IMG/VR virus record: IMGVR_UViG_3300036985_006530
Location: 1 to 34,303 of that record
Source: a virus
Strand: one strand, 5' to 3'
DNA length: 34,303 nt
The notes under the pieces were generated by a model. The model was not told where the DNA came from, searched no databases, and saw only the letters and a program-made list of their open reading frames with translations. This document shows positions 18,691-28,047 of the stretch, one piece after another; within the stretch, counting starts at the first letter, position 1; each line of letters begins with the position of its first letter. Made by a program: the position numbers and the translations under genes.

Positions 18691-19560
18691 ATGGCTTTAG
18701 TTACATATCTCGTAGGTGCTTGTTCTGGCGGTCCCGCCATATTGGTTGACTTTGATAGTTCATCATTGCCAGCGGTTAATGGTAATTATTATTTAACATT
18801 TACCGGTGCAACAGCTGAGGGATGTTATGACATTATTGACAATGCTGAGCCTGCAACTGGTGTTGATAAGGTATTAACATTGTCTGTCGACTATGGTGAT
18901 TGTGTGACTTGTCAAGCGGTTGTTACTCCAACACCTACAGTTACAACAACTCCAACAAGAACTCCAACACCAAGTGTTACTGCAACAAGAACTCCAACAC
19001 CAAGTGTTACTGCAACTAAAACCGCAACACCAAGTGTTACACCGACTAATACCATTACTCCAACTGTAACCGCAAGTAATACTCCAACTCCAACTCAAAC
19101 AGGAACACCAAGTGTAACTGCAACTAACACTGCAACACCAACAGTAACAACAACCAATACCTCAACTCCAACTCAAACAGGAACACCAAACGCAACTCCA
19201 AACGTTACCCCAACCAATACCTCAACTCCAACTCAAACAGGAACACCAAACGCAACTCCAACTAATACACCTTCAGTTACAACAACCAATACCTCAACTC
19301 CAACTCAAACAGGAACACCAAACGCAACTCCAACTCAAACACCAACACCAAGTCCAACTCCATTCTATACAGGTATATCAGTAAACGAACTTTATGAATA
19401 TAGTGCAGCTATATTAGGTTCATTCAGTGGAGGAACATTATCTTCAGGTACAACAGTACCTTACGCATTATATGTTTCAGACACAAATAATGGAGAGACA
19501 ATACAGGTTGTTCAATTAAACGCAATCTCACTTGGAGGTCAATACGGATTAAATAATTAA
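18691..19560 (+). CDS. Thr/Pro-repeat virion protein (mucin-like)
   Basis: A 289-residue protein in three parts. An N-terminal Cys-containing beta-rich domain (1-75, with [11 protein letters not shown] and EGCYDIID) is followed by a Thr/Pro/Asn repeat stalk (about 76-225, units such as [12 protein letters not shown]) and a small C-terminal domain (about 226-289). The stalk has almost no charge or aromatic residues, like a mucin or fibre shaft, and may be glycosylated. No signal peptide. Its position at the start of the head-gene block suggests a capsid fibre or decoration protein. The DNA repeats make its length prone to change. Confidence 0.75.
   Translation: MALVTYLVGACSGGPAILVDFDSSSLPAVNGNYYLTFTGATAEGCYDIIDNAEPATGVDKVLTLSVDYGDCVTCQAVVTPTPTVTTTPTRTPTPSVTATRTPTPSVTATKTATPSVTPTNTITPTVTASNTPTPTQTGTPSVTATNTATPTVTTTNTSTPTQTGTPNATPNVTPTNTSTPTQTGTPNATPTNTPSVTTTNTSTPTQTGTPNATPTQTPTPSPTPFYTGISVNELYEYSAAILGSFSGGTLSSGTTVPYALYVSDTNNGETIQVVQLNAISLGGQYGLNN
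18961..19020 (+). repeat. 30-bp tandem duplication in the Thr/Pro stalk
   Basis: Bases 18961-18990 and 18991-19020 match at 28 of 30 positions and encode [10 protein letters not shown] / [10 protein letters not shown]. Confidence 0.85.
19151..19332 (+). repeat. three identical 50-bp repeats in the Thr/Pro stalk
   Basis: Bases 19151-19200, 19211-19260 and 19283-19332 are identical and encode [16 protein letters not shown]. Spacers of 10 and 22 bases keep the frame. Perfect identity at wobble bases points to recent duplication. Confidence 0.9.
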
Positions 19561-19580
19561 AACAAATCAATACTAAAAAT

Positions 19581-20825
19581 ATGGCAGATTTAAAACCAAT
19601 AGGAAGTGAAAAACTTCAAGGTCAAGATAAGATAAAAAGAATTATGGAAATCGCTCGTTTTAATGAGGTTATTCCAACAAATATCAACGAAACATCTCGT
19701 TCAGAATATTCTATTAATTTAGTTGATGGTAATCAATATCAAATCGTTAAAGAGAAGATGGGTTACATCATTAAGAAAAATATCAATGAGTCTGACGTAG
19801 ATTATATTGAGCCAATGAAAAATAGAAAATACTATTCTTCTTATTCTCAAGCTCTTAAGAGATTAAATTTATTAACTAAAGAAGTTAATAGACTTAATGA
19901 GAATGAAGAAGGTACTTCTTTATTTGGTGAACAAAAAAAATTCACTTTAAAATTACCAAAGCCGGCACCAGCTCCTGAAGCTGAAGTTCCTGCCGCACCA
20001 CCAGCTGCACCACCAGCGGTTCCATCTCCAGAATTACCTCCATCACCTGATATGGGTGCTGATATGGGTGCTGATATGGGTGCTGATATGGGCGGTGAAG
20101 ATATGAATGTTGACATGAATGCTGAAATGGGTGGTGAAGATGTAAATGTTGATGTTAATGATGAAATGGGGGGAGGTAAAGAAGAACAAGTTACCTTCAA
20201 AACAATTCAAAAATTAACTGGTAAGTTGACTCAAAAAATTAGAGTATTAGACAACGAAGAAGGAATGACTTCTGAGAATATCAAATACGTTATCAATATG
20301 GTTTTATCATCTTTGGAGTTAAGTAACTTATCAGAAGAAGATAAAGAAGATATCTTATCTAAGTTTGAAGAGGATACAGAAAACTTAGAAGGTGATGACA
20401 TGGGTGGTGAAGATTTTACAGACGATACGGAAGTTGAAGATATTCAAGCTGATATGGATGTTCCAGTTGAAGGTGGTGAAGACATGACAGGAATGGAACC
20501 AGGTAACGGAGCAATCATGGACAGCATTTTCAAAGAATCTAAAGTAGATAAAGTAATCTCAAAATACTTTGAAGTAACAAAACAAGAAATTAGAGAGTCT
20601 GCAGAAAGAAGAGCTGAAAAACAATTAAGAATTAAATCTAAAGTTAAGAAATCAATGAATTCAGTTGTTAAAATGACTGAAACAATTGAACAAGAATTAG
20701 CTGCTAAGAAATTCTTAGAAGAAAATTATAATTACACTTTTATCGGAAAAACAAACAAGAAAAACTTGGTGTTTGAAAATAAAGGTCAACAAAAGAAAAT
20801 TTCACCAGAGGGATTAGTACTATGA
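19581..20825 (+). CDS. acidic structural-block protein with Asp/Met/Gly repeats (414 aa)
   Basis: Not recognised. Residues 1-120 form a mixed domain. A Pro/Ala linker (about 131-155) leads to an MGAD/MGGED repeat (about 156-200). Next come a helical part (about 205-260), a second acidic stretch, and a basic helical C-terminus (about 320-414). The alternation of acidic low-complexity and helical parts resembles prohead core proteins such as T4 gp22. The stop overlaps the next ATG (ATGA), so translation is coupled. Probably virion-associated. Confidence 0.75.
   Translation: MADLKPIGSEKLQGQDKIKRIMEIARFNEVIPTNINETSRSEYSINLVDGNQYQIVKEKMGYIIKKNINESDVDYIEPMKNRKYYSSYSQALKRLNLLTKEVNRLNENEEGTSLFGEQKKFTLKLPKPAPAPEAEVPAAPPAAPPAVPSPELPPSPDMGADMGADMGADMGGEDMNVDMNAEMGGEDVNVDVNDEMGGGKEEQVTFKTIQKLTGKLTQKIRVLDNEEGMTSENIKYVINMVLSSLELSNLSEEDKEDILSKFEEDTENLEGDDMGGEDFTDDTEVEDIQADMDVPVEGGEDMTGMEPGNGAIMDSIFKESKVDKVISKYFEVTKQEIRESAERRAEKQLRIKSKVKKSMNSVVKMTETIEQELAAKKFLEENYNYTFIGKTNKKNLVFENKGQQKKISPEGLVL
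20049..20096 (+). repeat. 12-bp tandem repeat (four units)
   Basis: GATATGGGTGCT occurs three times in a row at 20049-20084 and once with two changes at 20085-20096. It encodes DMGA x3 then DMGG. Confidence 0.9.
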
Positions 20826-21217
20826 GTTATTTAATCTACGTAAACGGTTTAGGACCCAATTATAAAGGGGACAATCTTTACGAGTTTATTTTCTCTGATG
20901 AAAAGGATGTTTGGGGAGAGTTTTGGGAAAGTAAACCATCGAATGGTTATCCAACTCCTCCTGAATTAAAACATATTAAGAAGGTAGGAGTTCTGAGAAA
21001 TACTGATATAAAATTGGAATTGATTCAGAACTCCGATTTTTTTTGTATGATAGATGCGATGGATGACGTTGTCGCTTTAGCCTGGGAAACCGAAGAATCT
21101 GAAGGTCAAAAAAGATTGGTTTTTAGATTTGGTGAAGAAGAACAAATAATAAAGGACAAACTCTACGAAAGAGATTTGATATTAGAATTCGAAAAGAAAG
21201 TAGTATATGAAAATTAG
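20822..21217 (+). CDS. conserved hypothetical protein in the head operon (131 aa)
   Basis: Begins MSYLIYVNGLGPNYKGDNLYEFIF. A soluble, acidic alpha/beta protein with no motif I recognise. It is coupled to the preceding gene by an ATGA overlap and to the next by an 11-base overlap, which marks it as part of the head operon. It may be a small virion or assembly factor. Confidence 0.75.
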   Translation: MSYLIYVNGLGPNYKGDNLYEFIFSDEKDVWGEFWESKPSNGYPTPPELKHIKKVGVLRNTDIKLELIQNSDFFCMIDAMDDVVALAWETEESEGQKRLVFRFGEEEQIIKDKLYERDLILEFEKKVVYEN

Positions 21218-22082
21218 TAAAAAAGCCCTCCAACTTATTGATAAAGGAATGACAGCTAAAACTGTTTCCAAATTAACTGAATCACAAATTAATACTTTAC
21301 ACAGTAAATTATTTTTATCAGAACAAGTTCAAGAAATGCCATCTAAAAAAAGTTATAAAGTTGGACAGGAGGGTGGAAATTTGCCTCCTGCACCAAAAGG
21401 ATATAATGTAAAGAAAACACCAACAGGTGATGTTGTTGCAACTCCAAATGAATCTGAATTAGAAGAAGATGTTGAAGTAACTAATGACCCAAACAAAGAA
21501 ACCGAAACTCAAGACCCACATCAAGTAGGTCCATCATCTGATGACGGATTTGGTGACGAAACTGATGGAATGGGTATGTTTGAAAGTGAAAAGAAAAACA
21601 AACCAAACCCATGGTCAATTTGCCATTCTCAAGTAGGACCTAAAAAGTCAAGAAAATGGGAGAGATGTGTAAGAGAAGTAAAAAAACAATTGGGAGAAGG
21701 AAAAAATCCCGTATCTTTGTTTCTTGAAGCTCAAATTATGAATATCGTAGAAAGAAATTTACAACCAAGAATTACTAAAGGTGATTTAGTAAAATACCTT
21801 AGTGAAAGTGAAAACTTTGCAACAAAACATTTACAAGGTTGGGGAAAGACTAAAACGGCAAAAACTGAAGTAGGAGAACAATCACCTTCAACGGCACCGG
21901 CAAAACCAAAAACGTCTCCAACAACAAAACCAGGAAAACCTGGAACAAAACCACAAAAACCACCAAGTCCATTTAAAAACCCAAATCCAAATGAGAATCC
22001 TGCTCCAAAGGCTAAAAAGATTTCTCCTGAAGATGCGAAAGATGAGGTGATTGATGTTATTATTAAATTATTAGAAAAATAA
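21207..22082 (+). CDS. hypothetical virion-associated protein (291 aa)
   Basis: Not recognised. It opens with a short basic helix (MKISKKALQLIDKG). Acidic and Pro-rich linkers follow, then a conserved-looking patch NPWSICHSQVGPKKSRKWERCVREVKK (about 132-158; two Cys), a helical part, a Lys/Pro/Thr-rich stretch (about 217-270) and a C-terminal helix. The CHSQVG...KWERCV patch resembles Cys-Trp motifs in several phage structural proteins, but I cannot name it. It overlaps the previous gene and lies four bases before the next. Confidence 0.7.
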   Translation: MKISKKALQLIDKGMTAKTVSKLTESQINTLHSKLFLSEQVQEMPSKKSYKVGQEGGNLPPAPKGYNVKKTPTGDVVATPNESELEEDVEVTNDPNKETETQDPHQVGPSSDDGFGDETDGMGMFESEKKNKPNPWSICHSQVGPKKSRKWERCVREVKKQLGEGKNPVSLFLEAQIMNIVERNLQPRITKGDLVKYLSESENFATKHLQGWGKTKTAKTEVGEQSPSTAPAKPKTSPTTKPGKPGTKPQKPPSPFKNPNPNENPAPKAKKISPEDAKDEVIDVIIKLLEK

Positions 22083-22086
22083 GGAA

Positions 22087-23409
22087 ATGGCTAAGATAAA
22101 AGAACAAATAGATTACGGTGGAAGACGTGAAAAAATGGACCCAAGTTTGGAAAGAAAATTGGCAAGTCCTGATAGTTTATATGCACAAAATCCTGCAATG
22201 AAAAAAGGGGCTGCTGATGTACAAAGATTAGTAAGTCAAAGATTTGGTAAAGTTGCTGATAAACTAAGAGCAGTCGTAGGTAACAGAAATATTAGTTCTC
22301 AACAAGTTCAAGGGATGATTTATAATGAAATGATGAATAAACTTCAAAACATTATGAGAATAGAGGCGGCTAATAGGGAGCAACTTGAACAATTAGCGGT
22401 AGAATCTTCATTAGAAGAGGCACAAGTTCCTGAAGGTCAGTTTCAAATTGTTACACAATTAGGTGAACAACCTCAAACTAATGATTTTAGATATACTCCT
22501 GACGAAGACGAAGAAGAGGAAGATGAAAAGGAAGAAAAAGATGAACTTGAAATTCCATCATTCGATGTTGAAGATTTAACAGACGAAGAGCAATTAGAAT
22601 TAGAAAAACATAAAAGAAATATTATCAACGCTATCATTCAAGGTGCAGCAAAAAAGGGACATTACCTTTTTCAAAAACCTGATGTTAAAGCGAGATTAGA
22701 TGAAATAAACCCATCTCTTTATGGAGACTATTTGGGAATTATGGCAATCAATGATTTCATGTATTTTACAATGGAACAAATGATTGAAATGATGAGTCAA
22801 ACAGGTCAAGGTGTTGCAGGTAAAGTAAAATTAAGTAATGCCGACGAAGAAGAGGGTGAAGAAGGTGGAGAAGGTGAAGAAGAGACAGGTGATTCTCCAG
22901 ATACAAAAATAACAGCAACAGGTTTGATATTCCCTATCTTATGTCACGAATTAATTAAAGGATTCGAAGAGGCAAAGGGTAGACACGGTTTACCAAAAGA
23001 TGCTGGAATGCGTAGAAAAGTACAAGGTCAAGTTGATATTTTATCAAACGAGCCAATGCAATTAAGAATAGGACCTGAAATTGTAGAAAAACTTAGAAAT
23101 GCTCTACCAGATTCAATGTTTGATGAATCAAACAAAGGTCTAATAAACTGGTTCCATATCTTGTTATACCAAATACCAGCTCAAGAATTCTTGGAAATCG
23201 TAGGAAACGCCATCGCAGAAGATGAATCCAAAGTAAAGAAAGCAACTTCAAGATTTGAAGAAATCATGAAAAAAGCTATAAGTATGAAGGATGAATTTGA
23301 AAATTATAAAGAAGAAAATGTTGATTCTGACGAAGATGACGATGATGAAGATGACGATGAAGGATTGGATGATTTCTTAGGTAGTTTGGGGATATCAAGA
23401 CCCAAATAA
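22087..23409 (+). CDS. acidic hypothetical protein upstream of terminase (440 aa)
   Basis: Not recognised. Helical N-terminal domain (1-115), a Glu/Asp-rich linker (about 137-155), a helical domain with hydrophobic patches (about 165-250), another acidic linker, a larger helical domain (about 275-410) and an Asp-rich tail (DEDDDDEDDDE). No membrane segment. It ends six bases before the terminase GTG. Position suggests a head or packaging accessory protein; a small-terminase role is possible but the size is too large for gp16. Confidence 0.7.
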   Translation: MAKIKEQIDYGGRREKMDPSLERKLASPDSLYAQNPAMKKGAADVQRLVSQRFGKVADKLRAVVGNRNISSQQVQGMIYNEMMNKLQNIMRIEAANREQLEQLAVESSLEEAQVPEGQFQIVTQLGEQPQTNDFRYTPDEDEEEEDEKEEKDELEIPSFDVEDLTDEEQLELEKHKRNIINAIIQGAAKKGHYLFQKPDVKARLDEINPSLYGDYLGIMAINDFMYFTMEQMIEMMSQTGQGVAGKVKLSNADEEEGEEGGEGEEETGDSPDTKITATGLIFPILCHELIKGFEEAKGRHGLPKDAGMRRKVQGQVDILSNEPMQLRIGPEIVEKLRNALPDSMFDESNKGLINWFHILLYQIPAQEFLEIVGNAIAEDESKVKKATSRFEEIMKKAISMKDEFENYKEENVDSDEDDDDEDDDEGLDDFLGSLGISRPK

Positions 23410-23415
23410 TAATTT

Positions 23416-25176
23416 GTGACTAAAGAACAATTAATTATAGAAGTAACGAAGTGTATGAGGAACACACCTTATGCACTTCGTACTTATTTACAGACATACG
23501 ATAATACCGTATCAAAATACGTTCCATTAGATTTATTCCCTGACCAAGTAAGTCTTATCGAAGACTACGATAACCACAATGAGAATATTGCATTGAAATA
23601 TCGTCAGGCAGGTGTATCCACAGTTACTGCTGCATGGGCGTCAAAAAAACTTGTATTTGCTAAAAAACAAAAGCCAGAAAAAATTCTAATCATTGCCAAC
23701 AAGTTAGATACATCTGTGGAGATGGCTAACAAAATTAGAAGTTTTACAGAACAATGGCCATCTTGGGTTGGTGTTGGATTTTCACCCGATAAAAACGCAC
23801 AAAGACACTTTAAACTTACTAATGATTGTGAAGTTAAAGCGGTTGCAACATCAAAGGATGCCTTGAGAGGTTATACCCCAACTATCCTTATTTTTGATGA
23901 GGCGGCGTTTATCGAGGCTGATGGGGATTTTTGGTCTGCCTGTATGGCCTCACTATCTACGGGTGGTAAGGTTATTGTTGTATCCACACCAAACGGATAC
24001 GATGCAATTTATTATGAAATTTATGACCAAGCGTTAAGAAATATGAATGATTTCAAAATTTCTGAGATGTATTGGCATCGTGACCCAAGATATACAAAAG
24101 ATTTGTATATGGTTAAAACAAATGATTTAGTTCACTTTTTGTTGAATAGAGAAGATTATCCAAAAGATATTGTGGTTGATTTATCAATTGAGAATCCATA
24201 TGAAAGAGACCACTCAATAGTAACTTCATATATTGAGCAAGGATATAAACCTTGTTCAGCTTGGTTTGAGGGAATGGTTAAAAAATTGAAGTTTGATAGA
24301 CGTAAAGTAGCTCAGGAGTTGGAATGTAACTTTTTGGGTTCGGGTGATAACGTGTTTGATTCTGAATTAATGCAGAACATATCCAAAAATCAATTAAGAG
24401 AACCAATTGCCAAAATGATGGGAGGTTCTTTATGGATTTTTAAAGAACCTGAAAATGGTCACAAGTATGTTATGGGTGTAGACGTATCCAGAGGTGATTC
24501 TGAGGACTTTAGTTGTATTCAGATAATCGACTTCGATACAAGGGAACAAGTCCTTGAATACGTCGGAAAAGTCCCACCAGACATTACTGCAGAGATTGCC
24601 TACAAGTGGGGAAGTATGTATAACGCATATTGTGTTGTGGATTTAACAGGTGGAATGGGTGTTGCAACAGCAAGAAAAATGCAAGAGTTGGGATATCAAG
24701 GTGGTATGTATGTTGATAATGTTGATACAAGTAACAAGTGGAAATACGACCCTAAGTTAAATGAAAAAATACCTGGTATTAATTTTAATAATAAGAGAGT
24801 ACAAATAATTGCATCATTAGAGGAAGCTGTAAGACATGACTTCAAAATCTATTCTCATAGATTGTATAATGAAATGAATACTTTTATTTATGTTAATGGT
24901 AGACCTGACCACCAAAAAAATCATCATGATGACTGTATTATGGGTATTTCAATGGCAATTTATGTTGCAGAAAAATCTTTCCAATCTTTAACTAAGGTTG
25001 TTAATCATACTAAAGCAATGTTAAACTCATGGGCAACAACCGTAACAGAAAATAAAAATGCCTCTGAATTCTTTAATCCTATGGTTCCTCAAATGGGTAG
25101 AGAAAGTCGACAATTTAATTCTGGCCCCTCTAAAAGGGACTATCAAGAATATGGGTGGTTATTTGGTGGTAAATAA
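23416..25176 (+). CDS. terminase large subunit (T4 gp17-like)
   Basis: A 586-residue packaging motor. The ATPase has a Walker A variant RQAGVST (63-69), Walker B ILIFDE (157-162) and coupling motif STPNG (190-194). The nuclease is RNase H-like with GVDVSRGDSED (D356), CVVDLTGG (D409) and HHDDCIMG (D505/D506). It translocates DNA into the prohead and cuts concatemers. The start is a GTG; the region before it has no ATG. Length fits gp17 (610 in T4). T4 gp17 is followed by tail genes 18-19; here the portal follows directly. Confidence 0.95.
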   Translation: MTKEQLIIEVTKCMRNTPYALRTYLQTYDNTVSKYVPLDLFPDQVSLIEDYDNHNENIALKYRQAGVSTVTAAWASKKLVFAKKQKPEKILIIANKLDTSVEMANKIRSFTEQWPSWVGVGFSPDKNAQRHFKLTNDCEVKAVATSKDALRGYTPTILIFDEAAFIEADGDFWSACMASLSTGGKVIVVSTPNGYDAIYYEIYDQALRNMNDFKISEMYWHRDPRYTKDLYMVKTNDLVHFLLNREDYPKDIVVDLSIENPYERDHSIVTSYIEQGYKPCSAWFEGMVKKLKFDRRKVAQELECNFLGSGDNVFDSELMQNISKNQLREPIAKMMGGSLWIFKEPENGHKYVMGVDVSRGDSEDFSCIQIIDFDTREQVLEYVGKVPPDITAEIAYKWGSMYNAYCVVDLTGGMGVATARKMQELGYQGGMYVDNVDTSNKWKYDPKLNEKIPGINFNNKRVQIIASLEEAVRHDFKIYSHRLYNEMNTFIYVNGRPDHQKNHHDDCIMGISMAIYVAEKSFQSLTKVVNHTKAMLNSWATTVTENKNASEFFNPMVPQMGRESRQFNSGPSKRDYQEYGWLFGGK

Positions 25177-25177
25177 C

Positions 25178-25185
25178 TATTTATA
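25178..25185 (+). promoter_or_regulatory. TATTTATA motif before the portal gene
   Basis: TATTTATA begins two bases after the terminase stop codon and 29 bases before the portal ATG at 25215. Confidence 0.45.
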
Positions 25186-25214
25186 TTATTAAAGAAACGA
25201 GTTAAAATTATACC

Positions 25215-27059
25215 ATGAGCGAACAAAATCTGACCGTTTGGCAACGTTTGTCCAAAACGTTTGGTCCAAATTCTTTACTGAATCAAGATTATCCTACTTT
25301 CAAATTTGATAAGAAGGAGTTGTTACGTACAACAAGTCGAGATGAGTACGAGAAAGAAAAGTTACAAGCACAACAAACATTTTATTTGTCAGGTCAATGG
25401 GCAAAAGTTGAGAATAACATGTATTCTCAAGCAATGTATTATGAGCCTACAAGACTTTCAGCTCAATACGATTATGAATCAATGGAGTATACTCCTGAAA
25501 TTTCTGCAGCGTTGGACATATATGCCGAAGAATCTACAACAACAAATGAAGATGGTTTTATTTTACAAATTTATTCAGAATCAAAACGTATTAAATCTGT
25601 ATTGGCGGATTTGTTTAACAATTCGTTGGATATTAACACTAACTTACCAATGTGGACAAGAAACACTTGTAAGTACGGTGATAACTTTATTTACTTAAAA
25701 CTTGACCCTGAAAAAGGAATTGTTGGCTGTCAACAATTACCAACAATTGAAATTGAAAGACATGAGGCGGGGGCAAGTGCTAAAATTACGGTTAATGTTG
25801 AAAAACCTGAAAAGCCAAAAGCGTTAGAGTTCACATGGAAGAATAAAAACATGACATTCCAATCATGGGAGATTGCTCACTTTAGATTATTAGGTGATGA
25901 CAGAAAACTTCCTTATGGTACTTCAATGTTAGAAAAAGCGAGAAGAATTTGGAAACAACTTTTGTTATCAGAAGATGCGATGTTGATTTATCGTACATCA
26001 AGAGCTCCTGAAAGAAGAATGTTCAAAGTATTCGTTGGAAATATGAACGATGATGATGTTGAGGCATATGTACAACGTGTTGCTAACAAATTTAAGAGAG
26101 AACAAATTGTTGATAGTAAGACAGGTAACGTGGATATGAGATTTAACCAAATGGCGGTTGACCAAGATTATTTCATTCCTGTTAGAGACCCAGCAGCACC
26201 CGACCCAATTACAACTTTACCAGGTGCCACAAACTTATCTGAAATTGCGGATATTGAATATATTCAAAAGAAATTATTAACGGCTCTTCGTGTACCTAAG
26301 GCTTTCTTAGGATTTGAAGAGGTGGTTGGTGATGGTAAAAATTTGTCATTACAAGATATTAGATTTGCTCGTACGATTAATAGAATCCAAAAGAGCATGA
26401 TTCAAGAACTTAATAAGATTGCTATTGTGCATTTATTCTTATTAGGATTTGAAGATGAACTTTCTAACTTTACATTAGGTTTAACAAACCCATCTACTCA
26501 AGCTGATTTATTGAAGATTGATGTATGGAAAGAAAAAGTTCTTCTTTACAAAGATTTGGTTGCAGACCCAGGAAATGGTATTCAAGCAACGTCTTCTACT
26601 TGGGCTAAGAAACATATCTTTGGTTGGTCTGATGAAGAGATTAGATTGGATTTACAACAACAAAGAATTGAAAGAGCGGTTGGTGAGGAACTTAAAGCAA
26701 CTCCAACGGTTATTACAAAAACAGGAATATTTGATAACATAGATAAGTTATATGGTTCTACTTCGGGTGGAACGGCACCTGCAGCATCTACAGCAACTCC
26801 ACCACCAGCACCAGGAGGTGATTTGGGAGGTGGTGACTTAGGGGGTGATTTGGGAGCACCTCCACCAGCACCGGCAGGAGAAGAAACAGTACCACCACTG
26901 GCAGAGGGAGGAGAAGTAACACCGGAATCAAGAATGGATAATCTTAACATTTTAGTTGAAAACAACTTAATTGAGGGTAAATTATTTCTTGATTTAGGTC
27001 AAGGACAAGATTCTTTGGGAGAAATTTCAAAAGAACTTGATAAGTTGTTAGATTCATAA
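25215..27059 (+). CDS. portal protein (T4 gp20-like)
   Basis: A 614-residue portal vertex protein. Family marks are YTPEISAALDIYAEES (about 92-107; T4-type portals have DxEISxALDIYxDE), RVPKAFLGFEEVVGDGKNLSLQDIRFARTINRIQ (about 357-390) and a conserved helical clip/wing region between. The last 110 residues are a Pro/Gly/Asp low-complexity linker and a short acidic helix, not present in T4 gp20. It forms the dodecameric DNA channel and starts prohead assembly. Follows terminase by 38 bases. Confidence 0.93.
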   Translation: MSEQNLTVWQRLSKTFGPNSLLNQDYPTFKFDKKELLRTTSRDEYEKEKLQAQQTFYLSGQWAKVENNMYSQAMYYEPTRLSAQYDYESMEYTPEISAALDIYAEESTTTNEDGFILQIYSESKRIKSVLADLFNNSLDINTNLPMWTRNTCKYGDNFIYLKLDPEKGIVGCQQLPTIEIERHEAGASAKITVNVEKPEKPKALEFTWKNKNMTFQSWEIAHFRLLGDDRKLPYGTSMLEKARRIWKQLLLSEDAMLIYRTSRAPERRMFKVFVGNMNDDDVEAYVQRVANKFKREQIVDSKTGNVDMRFNQMAVDQDYFIPVRDPAAPDPITTLPGATNLSEIADIEYIQKKLLTALRVPKAFLGFEEVVGDGKNLSLQDIRFARTINRIQKSMIQELNKIAIVHLFLLGFEDELSNFTLGLTNPSTQADLLKIDVWKEKVLLYKDLVADPGNGIQATSSTWAKKHIFGWSDEEIRLDLQQQRIERAVGEELKATPTVITKTGIFDNIDKLYGSTSGGTAPAASTATPPPAPGGDLGGGDLGGDLGAPPPAPAGEETVPPLAEGGEVTPESRMDNLNILVENNLIEGKLFLDLGQGQDSLGEISKELDKLLDS

Positions 27060-27067
27060 TATTTATA
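27060..27067 (+). promoter_or_regulatory. TATTTATA motif before the 231-aa head gene
   Basis: TATTTATA begins at the base after the portal stop codon and ends 15 bases before the ATG at 27083. Confidence 0.45.
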
Positions 27068-27082
27068 TGAAAACCATTAAAA

Positions 27083-27778
27083 ATGACTTTCGGGCAAATA
27101 AAATCCATAATTGAAAATAGTTTAATTGAATCCTATAAGAACGAGGCGGAATTCAAGAAATCTTTAAGAGAATTCAAACACAACGTATTGAGTAATAAAT
27201 CTATGTCAAAAATTTACTCATTATATGACCAATTAAGTGTACCTCAAGGATTGTCTGAGTCAGATGCTAAAGAATATTTAGAAGAAGGAGTGAATCTTAT
27301 TCAAAAATTATTAGGAAGTATTAAGATACCTAAAACACTTTCTGAATCAGTAAATGAATATTCTGACATTGATACTTTAGTTTATTTAAACAAAATTAAT
27401 TTATCTGAAAGAGTTTCTGCAAAGAAAAATATTATTAATATTTTAACTTCTGAAAAGAAAACTGTAAAAGAATCAATTAATATTCCAATTAAATCTATGG
27501 TTAATATTGCCAATCAAACTCTAAGAAACTATATTGAAAATTTAAGTGAGAATGATAAAAAAGAATTTTTCCAAATTATTTCTGAAGATACAAAAACTTT
27601 AGAAACTAAATTTGAAACTCTTAGAGAAAGTACAATTAACAAATTAAATGTTATTTTAGAAAACGAAAAAGAATTTGAGGTAAAAACAAAAATTTCAGAA
27701 ACAATTGATAGAATTAAAAATGAAAAGTTTGACCAACTTAATTTCTTAAAATTGAAAAACTTAGAGAACTCAATTTAA
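27083..27778 (+). CDS. helical protein between portal and protease, possible prohead core component
   Basis: A 231-residue, Lys/Glu/Asn-rich, almost all-helical protein (MTFGQIKSIIENSLIESYKNE). In T4 the small core proteins gp67 and gp68 lie at this place between gp20 and gp21. It has several L/I-x-E tripeptides (LSE, LIE, LRE, ILE), the T4 protease cleavage pattern, as expected for a core protein degraded on maturation. I cannot show homology. Its last nine bases overlap the convergent bS21 gene. Confidence 0.7.
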   Translation: MTFGQIKSIIENSLIESYKNEAEFKKSLREFKHNVLSNKSMSKIYSLYDQLSVPQGLSESDAKEYLEEGVNLIQKLLGSIKIPKTLSESVNEYSDIDTLVYLNKINLSERVSAKKNIINILTSEKKTVKESINIPIKSMVNIANQTLRNYIENLSENDKKEFFQIISEDTKTLETKFETLRESTINKLNVILENEKEFEVKTKISETIDRIKNEKFDQLNFLKLKNLENSI

Positions 27779-27955
27779 TTTCTTTCTTTGGATATATTTC
27801 GCTTTTAAAATTTCGGTTCTTTTTAAGACCGATTTTTTTTTGTATTCCTTTCTCTCAAATAAAATTTGATTTTGTTTTGTCTTGATAACTTTGGACTTTA
27901 ATGTCTTGAGAGATTTTTCGATGTTCTCTCCATTTTTAATTTCAACTATTAACAT
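27770..27955 (-). CDS. rpsU: ribosomal protein bS21 homologue
   Basis: A 61-residue basic protein with the bS21 pattern along its length: MLIVEIKNGENIEKSLKTLKSK, a KT pair, a Leu-Phe-Glu-Arg segment, KKKSVLKRTEILKAKYIQ. Host Bacteroidetes bS21 has the same MLIxxIKxGExI start and SVxxRxxIxKAxYIQ end. bS21 joins the 30S subunit near the 16S 3' end, and in Flavobacteriia it helps hide the anti-Shine-Dalgarno. The phage protein could replace the host copy and bias initiation toward phage mRNA. No Shine-Dalgarno precedes it. It is the only complete minus-strand gene in the 18.7-34.2 kb late block. Confidence 0.9.
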   Translation of the reverse strand: MLIVEIKNGENIEKSLKTLKSKVIKTKQNQILFERKEYKKKSVLKRTEILKAKYIQRKKLN

Positions 27956-28047
27956 ATTATAAAATATCTGCTTTTTTTAAAAAATTTTGACTATCGGATT
28001 TATATGTCTTATTTTTATAATAAATAAACCGAATAATATGAAAATTA

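Noticed and set aside
26582-26965. 127-codon open frame antisense to the portal gene
   Set aside because: It mirrors the Pro/Gly linker of the portal; no independent support.
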